Assembly (NCBI GenBank): GCA_036273715.1
Contig: DASUHB010000004.1
Span: 1 to 57,122 of the forward strand
Source of the DNA: Gemmatimonadaceae bacterium
Lineage (GTDB): Bacteria > Gemmatimonadota > Gemmatimonadetes > Gemmatimonadales > Gemmatimonadaceae
Direction: 5' to 3'
DNA length: 57,122 nucleotides
Below the pieces are notes generated by a model, which saw only the letters and a list, made by a program, of their open reading frames with translations, searched no databases and had not been told where the DNA came from. The number at the start of each line of letters is the position of its first letter. Position 1 is the stretch's first letter. Shown piece after piece: positions 37,965 through 47,270 of this stretch. Position numbers and translations under genes: made by a program.

Positions 37965-40703
37965 TCAGTCGTCGCGCAACGCACCGATCGGATCGATCCG
38001 CGTTGCCCGCCTTACCGGGACGAGCACCGCGGCGACCGCAGCCACGAGCAGCACGGCGACCGCCGCCGCGATCGATGCCGGGTCGCTCGAGATGTCGTTG
38101 AGGTGGTGCTCGAGCAGCCGCACCGCGAGGAGCGACAGCGGGAGTCCGAGCACCACGCCGACGGCGACGGGACGGAGTCCGTCGCGGAGCACCATCCATG
38201 CGATGACAGAGCGGCGCGCGCCTAACGCAGACCGGACGCCGATTTCGGTGGTCCGGCGCCCGACGCTGTAGCTCATCACGCCGAACAATCCGATGGCGGC
38301 CAACATCAGTGCGAGCGCGCCGAGTCCCGTCGCCAGCCGTGCGACCAGGCGCTCGTCTCGAATCGAAAAGCGGATGAGCTGCGGCACCGTCTGGAGGTCG
38401 TCGATCACGATGGCCGGGTCCGTCGCCGTGATCGCGCGCCGAACCGACGGCAGCAGCCGCGCCGGATCGCCCGTCGTGCGGACGAGGAGCCGAAGCTCGG
38501 TGGGCTGCGCGAACTTCGTCGTCCCGCTCTTGTAGAGGTACGGGATATAGATGCGGCGCTCGACGCTGGGCGCGCTCGTCGTGTCCAGCGACTGTGACCG
38601 CACGTCCGCGATTTCGCCCACGATCTGGACGATGCTCGAATCATCGAATCGCGCCAACTGCCCAACCGGATTCGCGCCGTGAAAATAGAATCGCGCAAAC
38701 GACTCGTTGACGAGCGCGGTTCGCGGCGGCGTGCCTTCGTCCTGCGGTCCCACGTCACGACCATGAATTAACCGTGCGCCGATGGTCTGCGCGTATCCAG
38801 CGCCGACTCTGTCCGCCGCACAGGAACTGTCGCGGATGGCGGCGCCGACCCAGCCGGGGACGCTGACCGTAGTGTGCCATTCGCTCCCGGAAAAAATGCC
38901 GAGCATCGAATACGTCACACGCGCGACTCCCGGAACCGACGACACCCGGTCGTGCAAGGCGTGCACCGCGCTCGCGAGACGCTCGGACGCGTAGCCCGGC
39001 GTCGCAATGTCCAGGTCGGCCACGATCAGGTGGTCGCGATCGAAGCCCAACGGCTGCGACTCCGTCTTCACCAGGCTCCGCGTGAGGATCGACGCGCCCA
39101 CCAGCAGCAACAGCGACAGCGCGACCTGGCAGGCGATGAGTGTCCTGCCGAAGCGCGCGCTGTGCGCGATCGACCGGCCCGTCGTGCGCAGCACGGAGGC
39201 GAGGTCGACACGCGACGCGCGGAGCGCCGGCATCAATCCGAATGCGAGCGCCGAGGCCATCGAGACGGCGAGCGTGAACGCGATCACGTGCGCGTTGGGT
39301 CCGACCTCGAGCGAGATCGCATCGCCATCCGCCGCCATGAGCAGGAGCATGCGGCTGCCCCACCAGGCAACGACCACCGCCAGCGCGGCGCTCACGACCG
39401 CCAGCACGGCGCTCTCCGTTAGGAGTTGGCGGACGACACGCGCGTGGCCTGCACCCAGCGACAAGCGGAGCGAGATTTCGCGCCGGCGCGCGAGGCCGCG
39501 GGCCAGCAGCACGTTGGCGACGTTGACCAGCACGATGCACAGGAGCAATGCGACGCCGAGCATGAGCGCGATGAGCGGAGCGCGAAACGTTTCGCGCACG
39601 CCGGACAAGCCGCGTGCACCCGGCGCAAACGCGATCGTGAGCCCGCGATCCTTGATCTCCGCCAGCTCGTCGGCCGTGGCCGCGGCGAGAACGGCCGACC
39701 GCACCGCCGGGGTCGTTCGGGCGCGCACCTCGTCCAGCGTTAGGCCTGGCCTGGCGCGGCCGATGAGCAGCAGCCACATCATGCGGCGGTCGCGCAGGAT
39801 CGGGACGTTCGGATGCATCCGGTCGTTGAGCGCGACCGGAAGATAGAGGTCCGTGGACTGCCCCACGACGTCGCCTGTGAATCCGCGCGCCGCGACGCCG
39901 GTGATCGTGAGGCGCACGCCGTTGACGACGATGTCGCGGCCCGCGACCGCCGGATCCCTGCCGAACCGCCTAACCCAGTAGTCGTAGCTGATCGTCGCCT
40001 GGGGCGGCGCGCCGGGCGCGTCCGCCGTGCTGTCGAACGTGCGGCCGAGCGCGGCGCCGACGCCCAGCACCGCGAAATAATTCCCGCTCACCATTCGCCC
40101 AACCGGATGTTCGGACTCCGCCGAGCGCTGGCCGATGCGCGCGTCGACGCGGCCCGCTTCGCCCACCGCCGCGAGTCCGGTGAAGGCGCGCGCGTCGCCG
40201 CGCACGTCGAGGTAGAGCGGGTACGAGTACGACTTGCCGTCGGGCGTCCCGTGGCCCCGCGAATACACGTTGCCCGGATCGCCGACGATGACGAGCGCGC
40301 CGGGATCTTTCACCGGCAGCTCGCGATTCAGCACCGCATCGATCAGCGAGTAAATGCTCGCATTGACACCGATGCCGAGCGCGAGCGACAGCGCGATGAC
40401 CGTCGTGATCCCCGGCGCGCGTCGCATGCTGCGCAGGGCAAAGCGGACGTCGCGCTCGATGGTGTCGAGCCAGACCGGCGCGGACATGCCGCGCGCCTCC
40501 TCACCCAGGTAGGTGAGGTTGCCGAAGCGCCGGCGCGCCGCCAGCTCGGCGTCGCGCGGCGAGAGTGATCCGTGCGCCGCGTGCGCGCGCTGCGACGCGT
40601 CCAGCTCGAGGTGGAACTGCATTTCGCGCGCGCGGTCGCGCGCCCGACGCGAGCGATGGAGCAGCGCGCCGAGGCGATAGCGGAGGCCGTCGAGGCGTGA
40701 CAT
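37965..40703 (-). CDS. ADOP-type ABC transporter permease (FtsX/MacB-like), 2
   Basis: 912 residues, the same architecture as the permease at 18 kb: cytoplasmic prefix (AREMQFHLELDASQRAH, 1-85), first transmembrane helix about 100-120 (TTVIALSLALGIGVNASIY), MacB periplasmic domain, three central helices, second periplasmic domain, and a final block with FGVMSYSVGRRTTEIGVRSA ending ATRIDPIGALRDD. No ATPase gene is near. It follows a PadR gene by 3 bp, as in the first operon; the two operons share a plan but are diverged in sequence. Confidence 0.88.
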   Translation of the reverse strand: MSRLDGLRYRLGALLHRSRRARDRAREMQFHLELDASQRAHAAHGSLSPRDAELAARRRFGNLTYLGEEARGMSAPVWLDTIERDVRFALRSMRRAPGITTVIALSLALGIGVNASIYSLIDAVLNRELPVKDPGALVIVGDPGNVYSRGHGTPDGKSYSYPLYLDVRGDARAFTGLAAVGEAGRVDARIGQRSAESEHPVGRMVSGNYFAVLGVGAALGRTFDSTADAPGAPPQATISYDYWVRRFGRDPAVAGRDIVVNGVRLTITGVAARGFTGDVVGQSTDLYLPVALNDRMHPNVPILRDRRMMWLLLIGRARPGLTLDEVRARTTPAVRSAVLAAATADELAEIKDRGLTIAFAPGARGLSGVRETFRAPLIALMLGVALLLCIVLVNVANVLLARGLARRREISLRLSLGAGHARVVRQLLTESAVLAVVSAALAVVVAWWGSRMLLLMAADGDAISLEVGPNAHVIAFTLAVSMASALAFGLMPALRASRVDLASVLRTTGRSIAHSARFGRTLIACQVALSLLLLVGASILTRSLVKTESQPLGFDRDHLIVADLDIATPGYASERLASAVHALHDRVSSVPGVARVTYSMLGIFSGSEWHTTVSVPGWVGAAIRDSSCAADRVGAGYAQTIGARLIHGRDVGPQDEGTPPRTALVNESFARFYFHGANPVGQLARFDDSSIVQIVGEIADVRSQSLDTTSAPSVERRIYIPYLYKSGTTKFAQPTELRLLVRTTGDPARLLPSVRRAITATDPAIVIDDLQTVPQLIRFSIRDERLVARLATGLGALALMLAAIGLFGVMSYSVGRRTTEIGVRSALGARRSVIAWMVLRDGLRPVAVGVVLGLPLSLLAVRLLEHHLNDISSDPASIAAAVAVLLVAAVAAVLVPVRRATRIDPIGALRDD

Positions 40704-40706
40704 GCG

Positions 40707-41054
40707 TTAGGCGCCGCGCATCACGCGCCCGACGGCGAGCGCGATGCGTTTGTACTCCGCCGTGCGTTCGCCGAGCTGTTTGCGGCCGGCGGCGGTGATG
40801 GTGTAGTAGCGCGCCTGGCGGCCGGTGGGCGTCGGTCCCCACCTGGAGGTGACCCATCCTTTCACTTGCAGCCGCTCGAGCGCCGGGTAGAGCGACCCTT
40901 GCTCGACGGAGAGCACATCCTGCGAGAGCCGCTCGATGTGCTGCGCGATCGCGTAGCCGTGCATCGGCGCGGCGCTCAGCGACTTGAGGATCAGCATCTC
41001 CAGGGTTCCGGCGCCGAGCGGCCCACGGCCGCCCGCGGCATCGTCGCGCGGCAT
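40707..41054 (-). CDS. PadR-family transcriptional regulator, 2
   Basis: 115 residues from ATG 41054 (MPRDDAAGGRG). Core: GTLEMLILKSLSAAPMHGYA, VEQGSLYPALERLQVKGWV, YYTITAAGRKQLGE. Wing and C-terminal helix complete. It heads the second permease operon. Longer in-frame starts would extend into the operator region, so they are unlikely. Confidence 0.9.
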   Translation of the reverse strand: MPRDDAAGGRGPLGAGTLEMLILKSLSAAPMHGYAIAQHIERLSQDVLSVEQGSLYPALERLQVKGWVTSRWGPTPTGRQARYYTITAAGRKQLGERTAEYKRIALAVGRVMRGA

Positions 41055-41066
41055 AGTCAGTCCGCT

Positions 41067-41111
41067 ACAGGTAGACGGCAGCAATATGCAGTTGGCTACC
41101 TGTCGCGTCAA
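41067..41111 (-). promoter_or_regulatory. PadR2 promoter and operator
   Basis: On the minus strand: -35 TTGACG (41111-41106), 17-bp spacer, -10 CATATT (41088-41083). Inverted repeat ACAGGTAG (41067-41074)/CTACCTGT (41096-41103); one half lies in the -35/-10 spacer, the other after the -10. The layout is the same as for PadR1, where the half-sites read CTACAGG/CCTGTAG. Confidence 0.72.
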
Positions 41112-41156
41112 GCTCGAGCCGCCGACGAGCTCAGGCGCCGTCACCGCCCGCCGTAC

Positions 41157-41933
41157 TCACGCCGCGCCCAACGGACAGCTGGCGCAGAGCCCGCCGCCCG
41201 GAACGAGGTAGAAGCGACAGCAGCTCGCGCGGCGCAGATGCAGATGCACGGCCGCGCCCGATGCGACCGGCGTGATCGCCGGCCGCATCTCGGCGACCAC
41301 ATCGTCGCCGGAAAAGAACGCGTCCAGCAATCGCGCCAGAGGCCGCTGATCATCGTGATCCGGCCAGAAGGCGATGAAGTGCGTCGCCCAGAGCGACGTG
41401 AGCACGCCCCAACTCGCTCGCTCCGCAAACCCGGACCAGCGATACAACGCGTCGACCACCGGCGCCCCTTGCGCCGCCAGCCCGTCGCGCAGCGTGCGGA
41501 GCAGCGCCGCCTCGTCCGGCACCACTCGCATCGATCCCTGCGCTGCCGACGGATGCGCCGCCGCCACCGTGCCTCGCGCTTCGTACACGGCGGTGGCATC
41601 CACGTACGCCGACCGGTTGAACCGCACCGCGATGTTCTCCAGCGCGCAATCGGGAACGCAGCCGAATCGCAGATACGGAGCGATCACCATCGCAGACGTC
41701 CAACCGAAGTGGAGCGCGAAGGAGCCGGCGATGGTCCGCCGATCATCCGTCCGGGAACGCGCCCCGATGCGCTCGAGCAGCGCGCTGAACGGACCGGTCG
41801 TGGCATCCCGAAAATCGTCGCCGCGGATCCATCCCCCGTCCATCGGGCGCCCGACCTCCACTGCCCAACCGGGCGCGAGCGCCCGCAACCGCTCGTACAT
41901 GGCGGCCACGGGCGATGGCGAGTCGGCGCTCAC
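41157..41933 (-). CDS. FhuF-like (2Fe-2S) siderophore-iron reductase family protein
   Basis: 258 residues. The C-terminus holds the FhuF-type cluster ligands Cys238-Cys239-x10-Cys250-x2-Cys253 (ASCCRFYLVPGGGLCASCP). The rest resembles the IucA/IucC-FhuF accessory fold (VAPYLRFG..., FGWTSAMVIAP). Such proteins reduce ferric siderophores in the cytoplasm. GTG start. Divergent from nothing here; the neighbour at 42 kb is on the same strand 45 bp upstream. Confidence 0.75.
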   Translation of the reverse strand: MSADSPSPVAAMYERLRALAPGWAVEVGRPMDGGWIRGDDFRDATTGPFSALLERIGARSRTDDRRTIAGSFALHFGWTSAMVIAPYLRFGCVPDCALENIAVRFNRSAYVDATAVYEARGTVAAAHPSAAQGSMRVVPDEAALLRTLRDGLAAQGAPVVDALYRWSGFAERASWGVLTSLWATHFIAFWPDHDDQRPLARLLDAFFSGDDVVAEMRPAITPVASGAAVHLHLRRASCCRFYLVPGGGLCASCPLGAA

Positions 41934-41977
41934 GCGCGCAGCCGCCTCGCTTCCGTTAGGGCGAACGCGCGCACGCG

Positions 41978-42817
41978 CTACGGCTCCGCGCGGCCGGCGG
42001 CAACCGAATCGGCGTGGTGCCGCCGGCGGGCCGCCGCGATGGAATCCAGCCGTTGCCAGATCCGCTGCAAAGCGGCCTTCGTCTGCGCATTGATGGTGCT
42101 GTCACGCTTCCGTTGGGCACGCGACGGCCCGCCGAACGGTATCGGCGCGTCGAGGGTCACGCCGCCGCGAGCCGACGGCGACATCGGCGCGCCGGCCGCC
42201 TTCGCCGCCATGTCCGCCATCGCCTGCGCCCGGAGCTGCGCATCCCGGTCCGCTTGCGGCGGCACCGTGAACAACGCCGACGGGACGTGCGCCGAGCCGC
42301 CGGACGCCCGGGCGCCGCCCCCGTTGGGCAGCAGCAGCGGCGAAATGCCGTGCGCCGTCCATTCCCGCTCGAAGCGCGACACCGATGGCGGACTCGTCCT
42401 GTCCGGCGCCTGCGTTCCGGCACTCGAGTCCGCCACCGCAGCGTTAGGCCGCGGTTCTCTCGCGCGGCGCTCGTCGGTTGGGGGCGCCGCCGTCCGCGGT
42501 CGCACCGGTGTCCGAGACCGCACCACCGGCCGAACCGGTGGCAGCGCCGCGGTCGGCAGTGGACGGACGTACGCGATGCGCTGCGCATCCGGATCGGCCT
42601 CGTGCGATCCCGCCGGCGCGGCTACAGGCACGAAACGAGACGGGGCGCTCGTGAACACGAGAAGCGCGGCGGCGATCGTCATCCCGGACGCAGCCGCAGT
42701 GCTCGCGATTCGATCGACTCTCGAGACAGGGACGGCGCGAAGTCGCATTACGCGCACGTTCGCGAGTGCCTCGACCGGCGTCAACTGCTGAGCTTGCGAT
42801 TTCCGGCGATTTTCCAT
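41978..42817 (-). CDS. Single-pass membrane protein with proline-rich region, unknown function
   Basis: 279 residues. One transmembrane helix at about 40-58 (STAAASGMTIAAALLVFTSA), then a long proline/arginine-rich linker (60-140), and a C-terminal helical region ending in AALQRIWQRLDSIAAARRRH. The topology recalls TonB-like or anti-sigma proteins, but no C-terminal TonB fold is visible. I do not recognise the family. Confidence 0.6.
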   Translation of the reverse strand: MENRRKSQAQQLTPVEALANVRVMRLRAVPVSRVDRIASTAAASGMTIAAALLVFTSAPSRFVPVAAPAGSHEADPDAQRIAYVRPLPTAALPPVRPVVRSRTPVRPRTAAPPTDERRAREPRPNAAVADSSAGTQAPDRTSPPSVSRFEREWTAHGISPLLLPNGGGARASGGSAHVPSALFTVPPQADRDAQLRAQAMADMAAKAAGAPMSPSARGGVTLDAPIPFGGPSRAQRKRDSTINAQTKAALQRIWQRLDSIAAARRRHHADSVAAGRAEP

Positions 42818-42939
42818 CGACTCTTGCCGCCGACGGCCGAATCATCAAGTTCTGACACACTGCTGAGGGATTTCTCGTCGGCACGTCGCCTGCAACCCCT
42901 TCGAGCAGGATCGTACCCGTCGTCAGGCAAGGTGCTCGA

Positions 42940-43719
42940 GTGAGAATCGCGCAGACGCGTCTCATCACCGTCAGCCGGGAATTCGGGGCCGGAGGAAGCG
43001 AGCTGGCCGCCGCAGTAGGCGCTCAACTCGGCTGGCCGGTGCTGGATCAGGAGCTCATCCACCGCGTCGCGGAGCGCCTCCGGTGCGCCCACACCACGGT
43101 CGAGCACCTCGACGAGCATCCGCCGTCACTGGCAGCGCGCATCGCCGCCGTCCTCATCATGCCGCAGTCGGAGATGATTTCGTTTCCGCCGGCAACCGAT
43201 GTAGTGACGGCGGATCGCATCGCCGAGGCCACGCGTGCCGCGATCGTCGAGGCCGGCAAGTCGCCGCCGTTAGTCGTCGTCGGGCACGGGGCGCAATGCA
43301 TCTTCGCCGGCCGTGACGACGCGCTGCACGTTCGCGTCGTCGCTCCAGTGGAGGCGCGGGTCGAGCGGGTGATGCAGCGTTTCGGCATCGACGCTGCCGG
43401 CGCAATGACAATGCTGCGCCGCGCCGATGCCGACCGGCAGGCCTACGTCCAGCGGCACTTTCATCAGAACTGGCGGAGCGAGCTGCTCTACGACGTGCTC
43501 ATCAACACGGGACGCGTGTCCATCGCGGACGCAGCGACCATCGTCGTCGAGGCCGCAGCCAGGTGCGAGCGCGCCGGCGCGGGCGACGCACGCCTAACGG
43601 ACGCGCCCGGGGCTCCGATCGCCCGCGCCCGAGACACGGCGCCCGGGTTCCGGCCCCAGGAAACCGCGGCCCGCTATGCTACCGGCGGCGCCGGCGACGC
43701 TCCCGCGCAGGAAGCGTGA
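42940..43719 (+). CDS. Cytidylate-kinase-like family protein
   Basis: 259 residues, GTG start. P-loop-like N-terminus ITVSREFGAGGSELAAAVG, then WPVLDQELIHRVAERL and VVVGHGAQCIFAGRDDALHVRVVAP, the pattern of the 'cytidylate kinase-like' (Cmk2/AAA_33) family. It probably phosphorylates a nucleotide or small molecule; CMP-kinase activity is not assured. The last 41 bp overlap the convergent sensor kinase. The low-complexity tail after residue 205 is of doubtful function. Confidence 0.78.
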   Translation: MRIAQTRLITVSREFGAGGSELAAAVGAQLGWPVLDQELIHRVAERLRCAHTTVEHLDEHPPSLAARIAAVLIMPQSEMISFPPATDVVTADRIAEATRAAIVEAGKSPPLVVVGHGAQCIFAGRDDALHVRVVAPVEARVERVMQRFGIDAAGAMTMLRRADADRQAYVQRHFHQNWRSELLYDVLINTGRVSIADAATIVVEAAARCERAGAGDARLTDAPGAPIARARDTAPGFRPQETAARYATGGAGDAPAQEA

Positions 43720-45964
43720 GCGTGAACGTCGCTCCCTGCCCAACGACGCTCTCGACGCTGAGCCGGCCGCCCATCAACTGCGCAAGACGGCGGCTGATCG
43801 CCAGTCCCAGCCCGGTCCCTCCAGACTCGCGCGTATAGACGTACGCCGTCTGGACGAACGGCTCGAAGATGCGCTCGAGATCTTTGGCGTCGATGCCGAT
43901 TCCGGTGTCGATGACGCTGAACGCCGTCGTCGCGCCGTTCGCCGCGCAGGCAAGCGTGACGCGGCCGCCAGCCGGCGTGAACTTGATTCCGTTAGACAAG
44001 AGGTTCAACAGCACCTGCCGCACGCGCAGCGGATCGCCGACGTAGCGCGTGTCCGGCGCGCACTGCGCGGAGAGCTCGACGCCCCGTGCGTTCGCCTGGT
44101 GCCGCACGACCGCCAAGGCCTCGTCGATGACATCGACGGCCACGGATTCGGCACTGTCGATGACGAGCTGCCCCGCTTCCACCTTCGACAGGTCGAGAAT
44201 GTCGTTGATCAGCTCGAGCAGGTGCTCGGTATTCTTTCTGATCCGCTGGACATAGTCGGCGCGCGCCGGCTGCTGGTCTTCGCCGATGCCGAGCTGGAGC
44301 AGATCGGTGAATCCGAGAATCGCGTTGATCGGCGTGCGCAACTCGTGGCTCATCGTGGCCAGGAAGGCGGATTTGGCGCCGTTCGCCGCCTCCGCCGCCT
44401 TTCTCGCTTCGTCGGCCGAGCGTTTTGCGTCCGTCAACTCGGCGTGGATCCGTGTACGGTCGAGCGCCTGCCCGAGCTCTTTCGAGAACGTGGAGAACGC
44501 CGTCACATAGTCGGCGTTGAACGTGCGCGGCGAATTGTAGCGGAACGCCAGCACACCGATGATGTCTCCCGCGACTTTCACCGGCGCGTTGGCAATGGCG
44601 CCGATGCGCAGCACGCGCACCATGTCCCGCATCTCCGGAAAGCGCTCGCAGATCGCGTCGGGCGTCTCGAGCATCAGCGGCTCGCCGAACGCGAGCACAG
44701 CGTTAGGCGGCAACTCCGCTTCGACCGGCAGGAGCTGCGCCGCCCGGCGCGACGCGTCGGTGCCGCCGTACGTGCCGCACAGCTCGAGGTACCGGCGGTC
44801 CCCGCTCAGACGCCACAGGCCGACCGCGTCCGCTTCGAACACCTGGCGCGCCAGGTTCGTCGACGTGTCGATCGCATCGGCGACCGTGGCCGAGCGCGAA
44901 AGCCCAACGGTGAGTTGTTGCAGGCGCGACAACCATTGCGCGCGCTCGGTCGCATCTGCGTACAGCTCCGCGCGCTCGACCGCCGCGCCCGCACCGCGCG
45001 CAATGTCGGTGGCAAACGCGAGATCGTCGTCCGAGAACCGCGCCGACACCGGCGCGACCAGGGTCAGGACGCCCACCGTGCGGCCGGCCGTTCGGATCGG
45101 GACGAACATGGCCGACGCGCCGTCGAGCCGGCGGCACAGCTCAAACCCATCGGCGCACACCGCATCGTGCCCCGCCCGCCCGTCATGCCACTGCACCGTG
45201 CGCACCGTCGGCTCGGTCGTGCGCAGAACATCGGGCATATCGTTAGGCATCGCCGCGTCGAGGGGGAACCGCGCGTCCAGCAACCAGCGCACCGCAGCCG
45301 GATGCTCGTGGGCAACCGCCACGCGCCGCAGCGCGCCCGACCGGCGATCGAGCAAGTCGATGGTGCACACGTCCGCGAGCTTCGGCACGAGCATGGCGGC
45401 CAGATGATGCAGTGTCTGCTCGCAGTCGAGCGACTCGTTGAGGAGCGCCGTCACCCTCGACAGAAATTCAGCGCGGTCGCGTGCGCGCGCCTCGATCGTC
45501 TCTCGCGCCTCGGCTGCGCGCAGGCTCTCGAACGAACCCGTTACATCGCGGATGACATTGACGACGAACTCGACGCGTCCGGCATCGTCGCGCATGGCGA
45601 ACGACTTGACGTCCCTCCAGCGCCGCCGGCCGGTTGCGCGCTCGAGGACCTGAAGGATGCCGTGCGCCTCTCCATCGCGGATCGCGCGTCGTCCCGGCAG
45701 ATCCTCGAGACGCATCGGTGCACCCGACTGATCCATCACGTCGAAGTTGCGAGCGTAGTCGCCGACCGGCGCCGCCAACAACTCCGCGGGCGACGAATAT
45801 CCGCTCAGGCGCGCGCCGAGCTCATTGGCGTACACCAGTGCCCCGTCGGGGGCCTGCACGGTGATCCCATCCGTGAGCCGTTCGACGAGCGACCGGAAAT
45901 GCGCCCACGAAAGCCCACGCTCTGACGCCGACTGGCTCAATGCTTGGATATCGAGAGAGTGCAC
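43679..45964 (-). CDS. PAS-GAF-GAF sensor histidine kinase
   Basis: 761 residues, soluble. PAS about 24-140, GAF1 about 170-335, GAF2 about 350-500, short coiled coil, HisKA with His540 (SHELRTPIN), HATPase with DTGIG and GTGLGLA, and an arginine-rich C-terminus. GAF domains suggest a small-molecule or chromophore input; no chromophore-binding Cys stands out. GTG start. No response regulator gene is adjacent. Its C-terminus overlaps the cytidylate-kinase-like gene. Confidence 0.88.
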   Translation of the reverse strand: MHSLDIQALSQSASERGLSWAHFRSLVERLTDGITVQAPDGALVYANELGARLSGYSSPAELLAAPVGDYARNFDVMDQSGAPMRLEDLPGRRAIRDGEAHGILQVLERATGRRRWRDVKSFAMRDDAGRVEFVVNVIRDVTGSFESLRAAEARETIEARARDRAEFLSRVTALLNESLDCEQTLHHLAAMLVPKLADVCTIDLLDRRSGALRRVAVAHEHPAAVRWLLDARFPLDAAMPNDMPDVLRTTEPTVRTVQWHDGRAGHDAVCADGFELCRRLDGASAMFVPIRTAGRTVGVLTLVAPVSARFSDDDLAFATDIARGAGAAVERAELYADATERAQWLSRLQQLTVGLSRSATVADAIDTSTNLARQVFEADAVGLWRLSGDRRYLELCGTYGGTDASRRAAQLLPVEAELPPNAVLAFGEPLMLETPDAICERFPEMRDMVRVLRIGAIANAPVKVAGDIIGVLAFRYNSPRTFNADYVTAFSTFSKELGQALDRTRIHAELTDAKRSADEARKAAEAANGAKSAFLATMSHELRTPINAILGFTDLLQLGIGEDQQPARADYVQRIRKNTEHLLELINDILDLSKVEAGQLVIDSAESVAVDVIDEALAVVRHQANARGVELSAQCAPDTRYVGDPLRVRQVLLNLLSNGIKFTPAGGRVTLACAANGATTAFSVIDTGIGIDAKDLERIFEPFVQTAYVYTRESGGTGLGLAISRRLAQLMGGRLSVESVVGQGATFTLTLPARERRRRRR

Positions 45965-46037
45965 GTGTCAGCGGCTGTTGCCAAGCTATGAGCATATCGC
46001 GCCTTCGCGGCTGGAGCAATTCGCAAACGCCTTCGAC

Positions 46038-46955
46038 TTACGGGCGCACGCGAATGACGGGTTTCCCCGACCGCCGCTTGGTCGAATTGAACGTGGCGAC
46101 CGCATCGCCGAGGGGCGCGACGGCACCGATGTTGGTCCGCAGCCGTCCGTCCCGCACGCGCTGCACGATCTCGTTCAGTTGGCCACGATCGGCCTCGACG
46201 ACGAAGTCGATCGCCAATCCGTCGACGGGCCGCGCCTCGACCGGCCCGACGATCGACACCAACGTTCCGCCGGGTCGGATCAGTCGCGCGGACCGCTTCC
46301 CAATGTCGCCGCCAATGACATCGAACACGAGGTCGACGCCGCCGACGTCCTCGAGCCTGTCGTGCTCGAGGTCGATGAACTCCTGCGCGCCCAAGTCGAG
46401 CGTCTTCTGCCGGTCTGCCACGCGTCCGGTGCCGATGACATACGCGCCCGCCAATCGCGCGAGTTGCGTGACCATCGACCCGACTGCGCCAGCCGCGCCG
46501 TGCGCGAGGACGCTCTGCCCCGCCTCGAGGCGTCCGAGCTGAAACAATCCCTGCCATGCGGTAAGGCCTGAGATCGGCAGACTGGCACCCACCGTGAAGT
46601 CGACGTCGCCCGGGAGCGGCGCGATGTTGCGCGCTTCGATCGCCAGAAACTCGGCAAGGGTGCCGTCGCGATACCAGTCCGCGAGCCCGAACACGCGCTG
46701 TCCGACCGACAAACCCGTCGTGCCGTAACCGAGGGCTGTGACCACGCCGGCCATCTCGTGTCCCGGGATCGACGGTGTGCGCTGGCGACCGACGCGATCG
46801 GTCCAGGTCGACGGCCACGTCAGTTCGGTGGGGACGAAGCCCGATGCATGAACCTGGATAATGACGTCGTTGATTGCTGCCTGCGGTGTGGGCCGCTCCG
46901 TCAATTCCATCCCGGCCGTGCCTGCAGTCTGGTCCATCACCACGATTGCCTTCAT
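46038..46955 (-). CDS. Quinone oxidoreductase-like NADP-dependent MDR enzyme
   Basis: 305 residues of the zinc-independent medium-chain dehydrogenase/reductase family: PGHEMAGVVTALG, then the nucleotide-binding AHGAAGAVGSMVTQLAR and FDVIGG. No structural zinc-lobe cysteines. It likely reduces quinones or alkenals with NADPH as a detoxification step. Start ATG 46955. It is the first gene of the motif-poor stretch. A MerR-type operator lies 140 bp upstream but points the other way. Confidence 0.85.
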   Translation of the reverse strand: MKAIVVMDQTAGTAGMELTERPTPQAAINDVIIQVHASGFVPTELTWPSTWTDRVGRQRTPSIPGHEMAGVVTALGYGTTGLSVGQRVFGLADWYRDGTLAEFLAIEARNIAPLPGDVDFTVGASLPISGLTAWQGLFQLGRLEAGQSVLAHGAAGAVGSMVTQLARLAGAYVIGTGRVADRQKTLDLGAQEFIDLEHDRLEDVGGVDLVFDVIGGDIGKRSARLIRPGGTLVSIVGPVEARPVDGLAIDFVVEADRGQLNEIVQRVRDGRLRTNIGAVAPLGDAVATFNSTKRRSGKPVIRVRP

Positions 46956-47093
46956 CGAAAATCATCTCCTCAATCAGTTGTGACCCTCTTCGTTCCGGCT
47001 AACGCTCCAGCTCCAAGCGCACGCCGACCGACAAGCCTGTAAGCATCAATGGCACCGAAGATGGTCTCGAAATTTGAACCCATGAGCTGCACC

Positions 47094-47125
47094 TTGACTC
47101 TATACTCAGGTATAGAGGTTATCCT
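47094..47125 (+). promoter_or_regulatory. MerR-type promoter with 19-bp spacer
   Basis: -35 TTGACT (47094-47099), 19-bp spacer, -10 TTATCC (47119-47124). The spacer region holds the perfect palindrome CTCTATAC-TCAG-GTATAGAG (47098-47117). An over-long spacer with a centred dyad is the signature of promoters twisted into activity by MerR-family regulators. No merR gene is present within several kb. Confidence 0.75.
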
Positions 47126-47270
47126 GCGATTGGGAATCGCCCGAGGGGAACGATGCGCAAGGCGCATGAGTGCTCTGTTCGTGGACCGCAGGGTTGAGAT
47201 GGCTGGCATACGCGAGAAGAGCGTTGTCGGCGCGACGAGTGGAACCGTCGGTTCACCCGACTCCACCGCC

